The notes beneath the pieces are model-generated. The model was not told the origin of the DNA. It made no database searches and saw only the letters and a list, made by a program, of their open reading frames with translations. Shown one piece after another: positions 1-12,300 of a stretch of 64,000 bases of DNA. This DNA is from Pratylenchus scribneri (Eukaryota > Nematoda > Chromadorea > Rhabditida > Pratylenchidae), in contig JAQSEB010000023.1 in NCBI GenBank assembly GCA_030063045.1, positions 5,580,001 to 5,644,000 of the forward strand, written 5' to 3'. The translations under genes were made by a program, and so were the position numbers. Every line of letters begins with the position of its first letter. Positions within the stretch are counted from its first letter, which is position 1.

Positions 1-114
1 GGAAAAACACACTCAAAAAAAAAATTGGGAAAACACAAAAAATGAATTTTCTAAAATGAAAGAAAATAAATAAAACTTTTCCGGAATCAAATATAAAATA
101 TTAAAATTAATTAG

Positions 115-372
115 GAGCCTATTAATTTGCCCAAATATGAATTAATTTACCCAAATTTTCGTGTCGAAAAATAATCATTTTTGAGGCCAAATAATTTGGC
201 CAAATCAGATTTCTTTAGGATTCCCTAACCCCAAGCCCCTAATCCCATCGTGTCCTGAACTTAACCCTGAATTCTAATCCCTAGCTATGGCCAAATTATA
301 TGGCCCCAAAAATATAATATATTTCGACACGAAAGAATTTGGGTAAATTAATTATTTTTTAGGTAAACTTTT
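115..372. mobile_element. GAGA-ended foldback element, copy 1
   Basis: The two halves are inverted copies: an 'AATTTACCCAAATT..CGTGTCGAAAAAT' arm followed by 'GAGGCCAAATAATTTGGCC', mirrored near 285-350. The centre is rich in CCTAA. Relatives lie at 20745-21010, 39815-40063 and 40265-40534. It lies in the intron 5' of the first visible nuclear-receptor exon. Confidence 0.75.
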
Positions 373-487
373 ATTTTCCCAAATTTTTTAATAAAATAAC
401 AAAAACAGAATTAATCCCAAAAGAAATTAAAAAAATCTTCTAAAATATAACCTAAAATAAAATATTTATATTAATTTAATAAATAAG

Positions 488-2422
488 ATAAATGCCGTGG
501 CTGTCGACTGGATAAATGCCTTCGATTGGGCATGGACCCTTCGAGGGTGAATATGTTAACTGAAAATAAACAACGAGTTTTTTATTCATTGGAAAAACGT
601 CGAAAAGAGTTGATGATGAATGAATCAAAAAAATTAAATGGATTTGAGAATAACAAATATTGCCAAGAATTGGAACTGGTAATTTAAAAATAGCCAGATT
701 AATTATTTAAATTAATTTAATTAAAAGGAATGCGATCAAATTTTACATTTGACAAAAATTTTGAATGCTCATCGACAAATAAGGGAGCGATGTTTCGATT
801 TACCGGATTTTTATTTGAATAAATTCAGCAGCATTGAAGAAGTCCTCGATGGCCAAGAAAATATTCTTTCATTGGCTGATTGCTTTTCCGTAATTTTTTA
901 AAGTTTAAATTAACAAAAAAATATTTAAAAATTAATTCCTGATAATTATTATAATAATTGCTTCATTGACTAAAATTTATTTTTAAAAAGTTAAATTTTC
1001 TATGAAATTAAAATAAAATTATAAAATTATTTTATTATCGATGTTTTTTAGCCTTATTTTGACCATTTTTCCAATGATGAAATTCTCCAACTGCAGAGGG
1101 AAACGATCGAAAATGGATATGGCAAAATGCACCCAAAAATCCGAAAACATCATATTGTTTTACATTTGTTGGTTGTGGGAATTTTGAAAGCAATGCCAAT
1201 TTTTAACAAATTAATGCAAAAAGATAAGGTGCATAAAATTTGAATAACTTTTTATTCATATATATCAAAAAAAAATTAATTAAATTTTTATTTTAGGAAA
1301 TATTAATCCGCGAATTGGGTCATCAAATAAATGCTCTGACCAGTGCTTATTATTCAGTGGAAGTTAGTCAAATGACAGTGACTGGCCCAAGGGGATTGTC
1401 TGTAATGAATATTTTTGAAAATAAATACAAGGAAGTACCCAGGTGCAAAATGTTTTATCAAATTATAATTAATTTATTTTAAAAAGAATTCTTCAAATGA
1501 CGAAAATAGTTTTTGTGAATCCAATTGAGGCATTTCGCCGAATTCCAATGCTTTCCAGAGAAGAATTCGCCCTGCTTATTGCAATTTATGTTTCAAATCC
1601 AGGTTTAATTTTAAAATGATTCAGAATTTATATTTCTTATGGATCAAATGACTAACATATTTTAGAATAGATTAATTAATTTATTCATTATCATTAGCCA
1701 ACAAAATTTATTAAATGTGAGAATAATTAAGGATTTTTAATTGATATCAATATTTCGGCATTTTTGAAAATTTTTGACCATTGTCAATTTTTTCGAATTT
1801 AAGGAATTTTACGAAATTTTATTTTACATTTTTAAAAAAAATTTTTGAAAAATTTTAAATTTTTTAAAAATTTTGGCATTCCTTGAAAAAAAATAATAAA
1901 AAATTAATTTTAAAGAAAATTGATTTTAAAATTTTTCGAAAAATTTACTAATATCTATATAAAATTGCATTTGTAGAAATGAATTTTAATGTTATTGTGA
2001 ATAATGGGAAAAATTTCTAAATTTTGATATTCTTTTTTTTAAAATTTTTGATCAATATTTCACGATTTTTCTTCAATGTAAATCACAGCCCTAATATTAA
2101 AAACGAATTCATACCAATTTACTAATTTTCCATTAATTCAGCAATTTCTGGCCTCTCCTCACGTGCCAGTGAATTACTATACAATGAACAATGCCATTAC
2201 TCCCAATTGCTCCTCAAATATTGCCAACAGCAGGCGGGCAATGCATTAAAAGGTGCACAACGATATGCGGAATGTTTGCAACTGATTGAGTGTGCTTTTC
2301 AAGCAGTTAGATCTATGGGATTTATTTTTACATATGTTGAAATGTTTCTCTCAAGGAGACATTATTTGGACGATATTCCAGCTGATGAATTTGTTATTAA
2401 ATGCTTAATTAAAGATGTATAA
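488..2422 (+). CDS. Nuclear hormone receptor, 3' part (end of zinc finger 2 plus ligand-binding domain)
   Basis: A ligand-regulated transcription factor of the nematode supplementary receptor type, 5' incomplete in this window. Modelled exons are 488-678, 728-889, 1052-1228, 1297-1442, 1487-1602 and 2142-2422, joining in frame to about 356 residues. The first exon reads CRGCRLDKCLRLGMDPSRV, the classic end of the second C4 zinc finger and the C-terminal extension; finger 1 must lie left of the window. The ligand-binding domain follows: helix 3-5 region (PIFNKLMQKDKEILIRE, LTSAYYS), a PIEAFRRIPMLSREEFALL segment and helix 10-11 (NEQCHYSQLLLKYC). Such receptors act in the nucleus on hormone-response elements. 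The ligand and the AF-2 function cannot be judged. Splice signals are canonical. Family assignment is strong, the subfamily unknown. Confidence 0.85.
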
Positions 2423-2968
2423 ATTTTATTTTTTGTTTTGTTTTTCTATTTCATGTTTATTATTCTATTTCATTAAAATTAAAACAAATTAATTTGTTGA
2501 GTTTGAGACTGATTTATTTGCTTGTCCTTTTATATTGATTTATGATTTGCTGTATGGATTGTGAAATCATATCTTTTATTGAAAATTTTTTATAATTTTT
2601 TTAATATTATTAATATTAATTCCTTTATTTTATTTTATAGACTTACTATTGTGTACATTTTATCGATTAATTTTGTGCAAATAATTTTATGTCTTTATTG
2701 ATATCCCATGCCTTTGTCTTTTAAATAGAATAAAACCAAAATGAATATTTTCTATGGCTAAAACTAAAATTGAATTAATTTATATTTTTTAATAAAATTG
2801 TCCAATTTTTAATTTCATAAAACACCTGTCTACATATAATAAATTAAATTATTAAAGCAGCAGCAAGTGGCACATATTCATAAATCAATTTGTTTGAAAT
2901 TAATTAAATAAATTATGAACTCTTGAAATAACAAAATCAAAATTGATTTTGAGAGAAATAAGTCAAAA
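2423..2968. other. AT-rich intergenic stretch
   Basis: This holds the receptor 3' UTR with candidate AATAAA-type signals near 2726 and 2880. I see no other gene or repeat. Confidence 0.5.
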
Positions 2969-3227
2969 ATGCAGACAGATAGCTGCGAATATTTGCTCTT
3001 CGCCATGATAATTTTCTTATGTAAATTTTAATTTATACTATTTTACAAATTTTATAATTAAATTCCTTATTATACTAAATTCTATGCAACTTATGGACTT
3101 AAAAAATTTAATGTCTAATTTTTTAGATGGATTCGAAATACGAAAAAATTTGAAAATATTTACTAAAATTCGATGGATAAAATTGTTTCCTTTGATTACT
3201 CATTTTTCGGTTCATAATTTTTTGTAA
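2969..3227 (+). CDS. Possible two-exon small secreted peptide
   Basis: Exon 2969-3020 encodes MQTDSCEYLLFAMIIFLY, which could be a signal peptide, and ends at a GTAAAT donor. An acceptor (TTTTTTAG) at 3126 joins in phase to exon 3127-3227, giving a 50-residue basic, hydrophobic product. No family is recognised and the second exon has no clear coding signature. This could be a chance reading frame. Confidence 0.2.
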
Positions 3228-3339
3228 TTACAATTGCAATCACGGAATTTGTTGCTGTCCAGACACAGAGCATGACTAAAATGGCCTTTTAGTAATTGGC
3301 AATTCTCAAAATGTAAAAATATTTTCAATTTTTAAAAGC

Positions 3340-3608
3340 GCGGTTAGGGTCATTAGTGTCGTCTTCATTAGCGTCACGGCGATTTTGATGAGCCGTAGCT
3401 CATCAGCCAATTAACACAAATTTAAATGAACTAATGTGCTTTTAAAAACCCAAGGTATTTTCTATTCATCTCAATAATGAACATTGAAAATGGTAAAGTT
3501 TTGGCCATGATTTGGCCATAAGTACAAAAATACATGCGATTTTACTAAATTTTTGGTCAAATCTTGGCCTGGTCTTTACAATATTGGATCAATTTCATAT
3601 TTTAGAAT
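3340..3608. repeat. Fragment of a foldback repeat related to one in DUS3 intron 2
   Basis: The stretch with 'GAGCCGTAGCTCATCAGCCAA' character followed by 'TTTAAATGAA' resembles, in the opposite orientation, sequence near 10390-10450. It includes the putative upstream region of Srt receptor 1. No TATA box was seen. Confidence 0.4.
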
Positions 3609-6084
3609 ATGGAATTATTTTTATTCCGGCCACAAGTATGGGAAAGGAAATACAATTGCGCTCGAATTAATGTTGAAGAAGTTCCACTTGCTGAAAGGCA
3701 GAATCCATTGAATGGCACTTTAGTTATTTTGCTGTTCATCCTATTCCAGGTAGCATCAATCATAATACCATAAATTTCTATATTTGAAAGCTAAATCTCT
3801 ATTAGAAGCCCACTTTTGAGGGTCTCTGAAATTTATAAGCCCCGGAGTTTCTAATAGGAATTTTACTGTACACGGATCTTTATTAAAATAATGGAATTGT
3901 GAAGGGGATAGAAAAAAAATTATAAAAATTTAAATGAATTTATCCAGTTCCTAGCCAAACATTTTTCAATAATCCAAATGTAAATTATATCAGAGGTCGC
4001 AAGTTTACTTATTTTGAATTTAAATGAGCATACGAATCTTTGGAAACAGGGATTGGGCCGGAATTCAAAAAAATCGGAATCGGAATTGGCATCGGAATTT
4101 GAATTTTTTTCGGAATCGGAACGGAACTCAAACACCGGAATTCCGGCATTCGGAATCGGAATCGGAATTCCGGCCCCATTCCTGTTTGGAAATGAAAAGT
4201 ACTCTTTTTAATAAATACTGAATAATGATTCGAAAAATGATGATTCCAGCAGAGAGGGCAATATAATGAAATAAATATAATTCACAATTTCCAAGAACTT
4301 TTTATAATAATTAGTAAATTATTTATTTTCTTCAACTAGTATAATGAAATGATATATTAGTTATTAAAATCATTCTTTCATTCTAGGTCCTCTACATTCC
4401 CTGTCTATTCACAATTCGGAAACATCTTTCAAATTCTGCGTACAAAATTCTGTTCTTCATCGGCATTATCGATGTGGTCCAACTCAATTTCCAAGGTCTC
4501 ATCACTGGTATTTACAATTTTATGGGTGAAATTTTTTGTGCACATCCAAAATTGAACTATGTCCTGGGAACAGTACGAGGAGGTAAAATAATATTTTTCC
4601 AACAATTTTTATGTCACTTTCAGCTCTATTTGCGGCTGAAACCAGTGCAGATTTCATTTTAGCATTGGATAGATTGGCGGAAATTGCCGCTCCGAATTTT
4701 GCGGCAATCATTTTTGAAGGTCCTAATCCATTAAACTCTAATCAATGAATAAATATTGTAATTTAAAGGCAACAAAACATGGATTTGGCTAGTCATTCCG
4801 CAATTTTTAGGCATCTATTGGTTTTTCTTCGTCGGACCAGCCTTTTTCAGTAGCGTTAAGCTGAATTGGGTGTTCAATCCTTTTGAAGGGTACAACATAA
4901 CTGTGGACATCAATCAAGTTAGCAAAAATTAATAATTTAAAAAAAACATTTTTAGTAAATTGGTAATTTGTATAGGTTCAGAAATCAACGATTTGAAAAA
5001 AGAAGCTAATAATTTTTTTAGAAAATTTGGTTTTATAAAATTTTGAAAACTTTTTGAAAATTAATTTCTTCAATTCTAATGTTTTTTCTTTTGATTTTGA
5101 CCACATAAAAATCTTTAAAAATTATATGAAAATAAGAATTTTCAAATAAAATTGATAAAAGCAGGAAATGGATAGATATATTAGTAAAATAAATATTTTG
5201 TGAGCTGGATTGTGAGCTAGAAATTACATTAAATTAGCATTTTATGAGCTGGATTGTGAGCTAGAAATTATATTAAATTAGCATTTTGTGAGCTGGATTG
5301 TGAGCTAGAAATTATATTAAATTAGCATTTTGTGAGCTGGATTGTGAGCTAGAAATTACATTAAAATAATAATGAAATAACATCAAAAATAAATATTGAC
5401 AACAATATTATGGTGTTAAACATAAATATCAAAATTTATTATCCAATTTAATTTGTGAATGCTAATGGTTTGACAAAGGGCTCATATTCATTCTAATTAT
5501 CTAATTAATTTTTCTCATTTCACAGTATGCCAGCATTGTCTCCTTCTACTATAATTTGTTTCTCTCCTTTGGATTTCCTATCATTTACTCAATTTTCATT
5601 GTCTTTTTCGTTTGGGAACTGAAAAATACCAAATTGGCCATTGGTAACCCACAACAGAGCAATTTCCAGAAAATTGTGAGATTAAAATTCTATGATTTTA
5701 TATATTATCACACGCTAACAGATATTTCTCCAAGCCGCATTGATCTGTAGTGTGAATGTCGGCTCTACTACCATTCATGCACTGATCGGTCGTTTGCCGG
5801 TCAGTAAACTGTTTATCATTATCGCCTTCTATTCCAATTATTTGATCTATGGACTTCCGCCGATCATATATTTACTGGTCAACAAGAATATTCGTGCAGA
5901 TTGTCGGAAAATGATTGGCAAAGGGCTTATCAAATTGGGCGGACAACTTTACAGACCATCACCAACGGTCCATTCACAGTCTATGGCGGCCAGCCAAGCT
6001 TTTAAGGCAATTAATCCTAATCATTTGCCGATAATGCAAAAAACATTTCAAATGGCAAACAGAGAAACTTTAAGGCGATTCTAA
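3609..6084 (+). CDS. Srt-type serpentine (7TM) chemoreceptor 1
   Basis: A G-protein-coupled chemoreceptor of the nematode Srt class, expected in the ciliary membrane of sensory neurons. Exons 3609-3749, 4387-4582, 4624-4719, 4769-4917, 5526-5675 and 5722-6084 join in frame to 364 residues. The N-terminus MELFLFRPQVWERKYNCARI and the following NPLNGTL are typical of Srt. Hydrophobic helices follow, with ALDRL after TM3, NPFEGYNI in an outer loop, and LPPIIYLLVNKNIR at the end of TM7. A TTTAG just before the ATG may be a trans-splice acceptor. Exons 1-4 have the same lengths (141, 196, 96, 149) as receptor 2 at 40109-43105 when a late intron of the latter is ignored, so the two are recent paralogues. 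Intron 1 carries a hAT-like element, intron 4 a 44-bp tandem repeat. Confidence 0.88.
3790..3872. repeat. Short foldback remnant in Srt intron 1
   Basis: The pattern 'TCTATTAGAAGCCC...GGAGTTTCTAATAGGAATTTTACTGTA' is a reduced version of the inverted repeat at 13588-13772 ('CGTAAATCTTCTATTAGAAG' and its mirror). Confidence 0.55.
4047..4184. mobile_element. hAT-like short element with (CGGAAT)n core
   Basis: The ends are CAGGGATTGGGCCGGAATT and AATTCCGGCCCCATTCCTG, inverted copies of each other. Both flanks carry the same 8-mer TTTGGAAA (4039-4046 and 4185-4192), a target-site duplication of hAT length. The interior is mostly repeated CGGAAT/GGAATC. It sits in intron 1 of Srt receptor 1 and encodes nothing credible. 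Confidence 0.88.
5198..5366. repeat. Tandem repeat, about 44 bp x 4
   Basis: Four units start at 5201, 5244, 5289 and 5333, each beginning TGAGCTGGATTGTGAGCTAG and continuing with an AAATTATATTAAATTAGCA-like tail. The array lies in intron 4 of Srt receptor 1. Confidence 0.9.
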
Positions 6085-6171
6085 CCATTTGGCGAGAATT
6101 CATTAAAAATTATCAATTTTTAAAAAAAAATCATTTTATTTTTGTCATTTTGTATAAAATCATATTTTGTC

Positions 6172-6605
6172 TACCAGTGGAAGGTCGGGGAAGTGCCTGA
6201 GAGTGCGCGGGATATAGCCGGATATGGGGGGATTAAGGTGGATATATGGGGATTAAGTCGGATTAAACACCGAAATAGATATAGGATTAGGCTCTAATCC
6301 CTATACGGAGCCGCTGACGGCTCTTGACTGGTCATCCTGGCCCTAATCCTAATCCCTAAATAGGCTTAATCCTCCCATTATCCACGTTAATCCCCCTATA
6401 TCCTGCTATATCCCGCGTGCTCCGAACCCTTAAACCCCTAGTCCCTAGATCCCATGCCGCCCCTAACCATAACCCTAATCCCTATCCCCTAGCTAAGCTT
6501 AATCCGGCTTAATTTCCCCTATATCCACCTTAATCCCCCGATATCCGGCTATATCCCGCGCACTCCCAAGCACTTCCCCGACCTTCCACTGGCCCTCCGG
6601 ACCAT
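6172..6605. repeat. Large foldback element with TTAATCC-rich arms
   Basis: The left arm 'CCAGTGGAAGGTCGGGGAAG..GCGCGGGATATAGCCGG' is mirrored at 6540-6600 ('CCGGCTATATCCCGCGCAC..CTTCCCCGACCTTCCACTGG'). Further inner arms repeat GGATTAAG / CTTAATCC. The centre is rich in CCCTAATCC. No coding sequence. Confidence 0.8.
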
Positions 6606-6762
6606 TTCCCATCCATTAGGGGCTTAATCCCCCTTTATCCACCTTAATCCCTATATATCCGCAATCGGATTACAGAATTTCTAAAATCTGACACCAGATT
6701 CGGATTCGGGATGGTCGAAAACCCCCGAATAGATGAAATTTTTAATTATATATATATGATTT

Positions 6763-6862
6763 GCCCTCTAGGCGAATCGTGTTTTTGCCCCCAATAGGCG
6801 AATCATGTCTTTTACCCCAATAGGCGAATCGTGGTTTTCCCCCAATAGGCGAATCGTGGGGA
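6763..6862. repeat. Tandem repeat, about 25 bp x 4
   Basis: Units of the form CCCCCAATAGGCGAATCGTG are repeated four times with small changes, between the foldback element and the BTB gene. The remaining intergenic DNA from 6085 to 7237 shows no gene. Confidence 0.8.
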
Positions 6863-7237
6863 TAGGCGCACTGTGGCGCTCCGTTTAAAAATGGAGTAGA
6901 CCCAAAATCCCTATGACAAAAATCTCTAATCGCTATAGTGAAAAAAAATTTTTTTTAGTTATTTGGGAATTCGGATCATAATGAAAAACAAGGAAATTAA
7001 ACATCTCTATGTAGGGATAGGGATTTCGCTTGAATTTTGGGCGTAGGGATTTGAAGTAAATTCCAAATGGAATTGTCCAACATTTGGCAGAATTTTTATT
7101 CAAATTATAAAATTTCCGATTAAATCGAATCAATAAACTAGTCAATATGCAGTTTTATGAAGAAAATACCATTCCTTTACTTTAAAATTTCATTTTTATT
7201 AAGCTTTCTATTTTAAACAATAAATTTATTCACAAAT

Positions 7238-8766
7238 ATGACGAGTTATGCAGAAAAAATGGGCACTTTGTTTGAGCAGGGCTTATTCGCGGATTGTACC
7301 ATCATAGTTGCGGACGGGAAAGAATTCAAGGTGATTGAAAAAATGAACATTAAATAATCAATTGCATTTAAAGGCGCATAAGGGCATTTTGGCTTGCCAT
7401 TCACCAGTTTTTCGTGCAATGTTCGAACGTCAAATGATCGAAAACAAAAAAGAAGGAATTACCAAAATTAAGGACATCAAATCACCGGTGCTTGAACAAA
7501 TGCTCCTATTTATGTGGGCAAATTCTTTTAATTAATTTATAAAAATGCTTAATTTTTAGCTATACTGAAAGGGCACCAAAATTGGGAGAAATGCCGATTG
7601 AATTGTATGAGGCTGCTGTTGAATACCAACTTGACCCATTGAAGGTTAAAAATGAATTTTTATTCCTTTTAAGTTTTTCCATATTTCATCCAGATACGAT
7701 GTGAAAATGTTTTGCACAATTCAATCAGGAAAGAGAATGTCTGTGAATTATTGATTTTGGCCGATCGCAATTCTAAGAGGGATCTCAAGATCCGCTCGAT
7801 TGAATTTATCAGAATGAATGCAAAAGAGGTTTAAAAATACACAATGATTTATTAAAATATGTGTGAATTTCGTATTACGACATTTGCGGACCTGACACTT
7901 GCGGTCGAAACGGTCTGATGCTGATGGGAGTACATGAAGTTGCTTTTAGAGCATTTAATTGGGCATAAAATTTGCTACAAAATGACATCAAAAGTTTTCT
8001 CCAATGTTGAGTTTTCGCCGAGGTATGGCCAAAAAACAGCTAGAACCATAATTTGAATTTAACCAACGGTTTTTTTTTGGCAATAACATTGGCCAATGCT
8101 TTTTATATCATTTTGCAGCTAATTTTATGCCTAATAAAATGCTCTAAATATGCCACTCCAGCTTTAACTCTTTCAGCGCCAGACCTTTTAGTCCGCAATT
8201 GTCGAGTCCGCAAATGTCCGCTAATCGATAATTTCATTTTTCAAAGGTGATGAAATCGTATGGTTGGAAAATGTTGGTCGGTGGCAATCATGGGGATTTG
8301 CTGTATCCAATTTTGAAGGCTATTTTCGAAGGATTGCCCGATTCAATGGGAAATGAGAATGTTTGTGAATTGTTGGTTTTGGCCGATTGCAATTCGGCAT
8401 ATCATCACAATCTCAGGGCCAATGCCGTCGATTACATCAAATGGCATGCAAATGAGGTGATAAAATATTCATATAATGAAAATATTTGGTCATTTTAAAG
8501 GTGATGCAAACAAATGGATGGAAAATGCTGGTTGATGGAAATCATAACGGATTGGTGGAGCAAATTGTGCACGAAATTGCAATTAACCTTCATTCATCAA
8601 TGGGAAATGAGAATGTTTGTGAATTGTTGGTTTTGGCCGATCAATATTCTGCTGAACATCTCAAGTCTCGGGCCATCAAATACATCCAAATGCATGCAGG
8701 AGAGGTGAAATATAATTTAAATTAAGCAAAAATTTCATTTTAAAGGTGATGGAAACTAATGGATAG
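7238..8766 (+). CDS. BTB/POZ protein with three tandem BACK-like modules
   Basis: Probably a substrate adaptor for a Cullin-3 ubiquitin ligase, like the SPOP family but without a MATH domain. Exons 7238-7330, 7374-7513, 7560-7644, 7694-7828, 8247-8456, 8501-8704 and 8746-8766 join in frame to 295 residues. The BTB domain is clear (FADCTIIVADGKEFKAHKGI, CHSPVFRAMF, LLFIYTERAP). An SPOP-like tail follows (ENVCELLILADRNSKRDLK). Exons 5 and 6 are near-copies of each other, each reading VM..GWKMLV.GNH..L, then SMGNENVCELLVLAD, so the tail module is repeated. The last exon begins VMETNG and stops at TAG (8764) exactly where the other copies have TGG. Reading on would give a normal tail ending at TGA 8839-8841. 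Intron 4 holds a foldback transposon. Confidence 0.85.
7868..8222. mobile_element. 'CGACACTTGCGGA' foldback element in the BTB intron
   Basis: Outer arms read ACGACATTTGCGGACC..GACACTTGCGG at the left and GTCCGCAATTGTCGAGTCCGCAAATGTC at the right. The interior, with AATTGGGCATAAAATTTGC and its mirror, matches the element at 28285-28660. It fills intron 4 of the BTB gene. Confidence 0.8.
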
Positions 8767-8841
8767 AAAATGTTGGTGGAAGGAAATCACGGGAAATTGA
8801 TGGAACAAATTATGAAGGCATTTGCTAAAGTTTCAAAATGA

Positions 8842-9387
8842 ATGAAGAATAATGTTGACATATAAAATGCTTTTTTGAGAACAATTTTCAGCATTTATTT
8901 ATTTTTAATTCTTGGTAGTCACCGTTCATTTATTCTTGTGCATGCTTTTTAAATTACATTTAAAAGATTTTTGCTTTCAAAATCCATGTTCTCATTTTCA
9001 TATTTGATTTTATCAGTTGCATAAAATGTTTTTATAATAGAAAGATTTTAAAAATTATTTAAATTTTATTAATTATTTTAATCAGAAATAAGTTTAGGTT
9101 AATTAATTACCCAGCAGAATTATAACTTTTGGAAATCGAAATTCGAAACCGGTGGTCGAAACTCAAAACCGCTTAAAAACCCAAAAATGGGCAAAATGCC
9201 ATAAATGAAAAATTTTGCATAAAGCGCAAACCCCAAATGACGATTTATTGCATCCGGCCTCCGGCGGGTCAATTTTGGGACGATAATAATAATAATCAAA
9301 TATATCCGAAATCCGAGTTAGCTAATATTCAATTCAATTTTTTTTAATTTGCTCTTAAAATTAAAATAAAATATTTAAAGAAGAAAG
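8842..9387. other. Intergenic stretch between the BTB gene and DUS3
   Basis: AT-rich DNA with a short 'CGAAACTCAAAACC' repeat near 9140-9180. No gene is supported. Confidence 0.5.
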
Positions 9388-12300
9388 ATGACGGATGAAA
9401 AAGGATATGCTAAAATCAAACCAGATTTTGTTCTCAATCGTCAAGATCAAGATGATGTTGAAAAACAGTTAACAATAACGGATAATTCCAGCAGTAAAAC
9501 TTTTGATGATCAAAAAGAAAAAGTGGTGAAAGGAGGAGGAAAAAGAAGAAGGAAACGATCAAGAGGACAGGACCATCAACGAGCAAATAAAATGTCGAAA
9601 GCCAGGGCAGAAATGCACCAGAAATCAATGAGATTATGCCAATCCGTATTGTTTCCTGAGAGCGGAAAACCATGTAAATTTGGAGAAAAATGCACAGCCG
9701 AACATTCCAGGGAGAAATATTGGAGTCAAAAAGCGCCGGATTTAGGTTTAAAATTTTTTAATTAAATTTTAATTTAAAAAAACTTCATCAGGACCGAATT
9801 GTGTTAATTTTGACCGAATTGGAAAATGCCCATTTTCTTTGTCCTGCCGATTTGCACGGGCACACACCAATGCTGAAGATTTAAGGTTTTTTTTTTAATT
9901 TATCCGAAAAATGTATTAATAATAGCCAAAAAAAATTATTATAATGCCAATGGTTCACGGTGGATGTGTCCTACATTCACAAAAAATATACCAATTGGAT
10001 AGATCACTGGTCAAAACGCATCGAATTGTATATAATTTGGTCATGGTTTGGTAAAAATTAAAGGCTATTAAACGGTTTTGGTTTAATGGTTCAAAACTAA
10101 ATTAGAATTGGTTAAACCTATGTTTACATATGAGGTCATTTCCATCTCAGTCAGTCAGCGACATTGACTAACCATAGCTCATTAGCCAAATAACCAATCA
10201 AAATATTCGCATTTAATAGCCCTACAAGTATTGGCCATCCATTGGTATATTGAACATCCAAAATTGTAAATTTTTAAAACTTTAAAAAATCGTCTTTTCT
10301 ATATTTGTGGCCATATTTTGGCAAAAATATTATCGTGTTTTCGATGATCCATATACCAATGGATAGCCAATACTTTTAGGGCTATTAAATGCACTTTAAA
10401 TCATTTAAATGTGAATAATTGGCTGATGAACTACGGGCTCTCAGAATCGCTGAGACGCTAGTGGCCGAGAAGCTAATGACAAACCGCTAAAATTATTATA
10501 AGATGATGCGTTTTGACCAATCTATTGATTTATAAGGTTTATGGATCTAAGATATACCAGTGGAAATGTTTTAATCTTATCGGCAAAGTTTAAATATTTT
10601 CCATATAAATTTAAGTCAATGCGAAAAGGAAGCCGATCCATCATGGGAGGCAACATTGAATGGCAAAACAATTCAATTGCAACAGCAACTGCGAAAAAGG
10701 CAATATGATTATAGCAGGTTATTATTTATTAGCAATATTTGAAAATTATTTAACAAATTTTCGAACACAAAGTAATGAAATAATTTTTTTCAAAATGTCC
10801 AAAACTTAGTTTTTGACTTCTAAGTTCTAATGTATCAGAAAACAGTTTTAGACCCTAAAAACTATATACCAATTTGTAGATTCAAGACTCATCGAATGGT
10901 GTATAAAATGTCAGGTTTTGGCCCAAGTGTTTAAAACCAAAAATTGAAATATAGTTTAAACGGTTTAATACCTATAATTATGAAAAAAAACTATTGCAAA
11001 TACCAATCGTCGAGTCTCGATGAGATCTGAAATTGATATGCTAAACAGAATATGGGAAATTGCCGATATCCGGAATCGGCAAGATATTGGGCTGTCGAAT
11101 TTAGGAAATCTTAACTTCTAGGGGTCATAGTTCATAGAGACTCGAGAATAGGCTCACTCGATTCGGTTGGCATTTCAATTTCAGGCATCCTTAACCCCTA
11201 GCCCTGGCCTTACCCTAACTGTAGCTCCTAAATTGGTCTGAAATTGAAATTCCATATAGTAAATCAGTGCTATGTCAATTCCACAATAGGGTCAATGTGG
11301 TCAATTCCACAATAGGGTCAATGTGGTCAATTCCACAATAGGGTCAATGTGGGCGTTTTCGATTTATAATAAAACCGGTTTTAGACCATACAAACCTTAT
11401 ACCATTTTGTAGATATCGTCGAGACGCATCGATTGGCATTTAATTTTCATGGTTTGATCCAAATTAAAGGGTAATAAACCGTTTAAGCCATATTTTCCAG
11501 TTTTTGGTTTTAAACTCTTTAATTTTGGCCCAAATCATGACAAATTAAATACCAATCGATGCGTCTCGATGAGATATACAAAATGGTATAAGGTTTATGG
11601 GGTCTAAAACCGGTTTCTGATTTATTATAAGTCGAAAACGCCCACATTGACCCTATTGTGGAATTGACCACATTGGCACTATCCATGTCTATTGTGGAAT
11701 TGACCCCGGACGTAGTAAATCGACTATGCCAAGTCGAATTAGCCTACACTCAAGTCTCCATGCCTAGAATCTGAGATTTCCCAAATTCGTCAAGCCAATT
11801 TCCAGCCCATTTTTGGGCTTAACAGATATAAGATTTGTAGGGTTTAAAACCGGTTGCTGATATATTAGAGTCAAAAACTGTTTTGGTGGTAAAAAAATAT
11901 TTTCCGAAATATAATATTTGGTGAATTTGTAGAGCGGACATTGCCCTACAAAAAATGACTTCCCATAGAGAAGCAGAAGAAAAGGGCGGAATGATTATGG
12001 GATGTATGGAACGTGAACCACCAAAATTGGATATGAAATCGTTGCGGCATAAGAAATATTTGGCCCCGCTGACCACCGTCGGGAATTTGCCCTTCCGGAG
12101 ATTATGCGTTGAATTAGGTGAAAATTTTCTAAAATTAATTTAATTTAAATTTTACTTTTTTTAGGAGCGGATATAACTTGTGGAGAGGTTTTTATTAAAT
12201 TTAGATTCCTTTATTTATTTTTTTAATAAATATAGATGGCCATTGCTACTCACATTTTGAAGGTAATTTTTAATAGAACTTCTGCTTTTAATTTAATGAA

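Noticed and set aside
4014..4221. Ser/Glu-rich and Arg/Asn-rich frames
   Set aside because: Translation of the CGGAAT repeat within an Srt intron.
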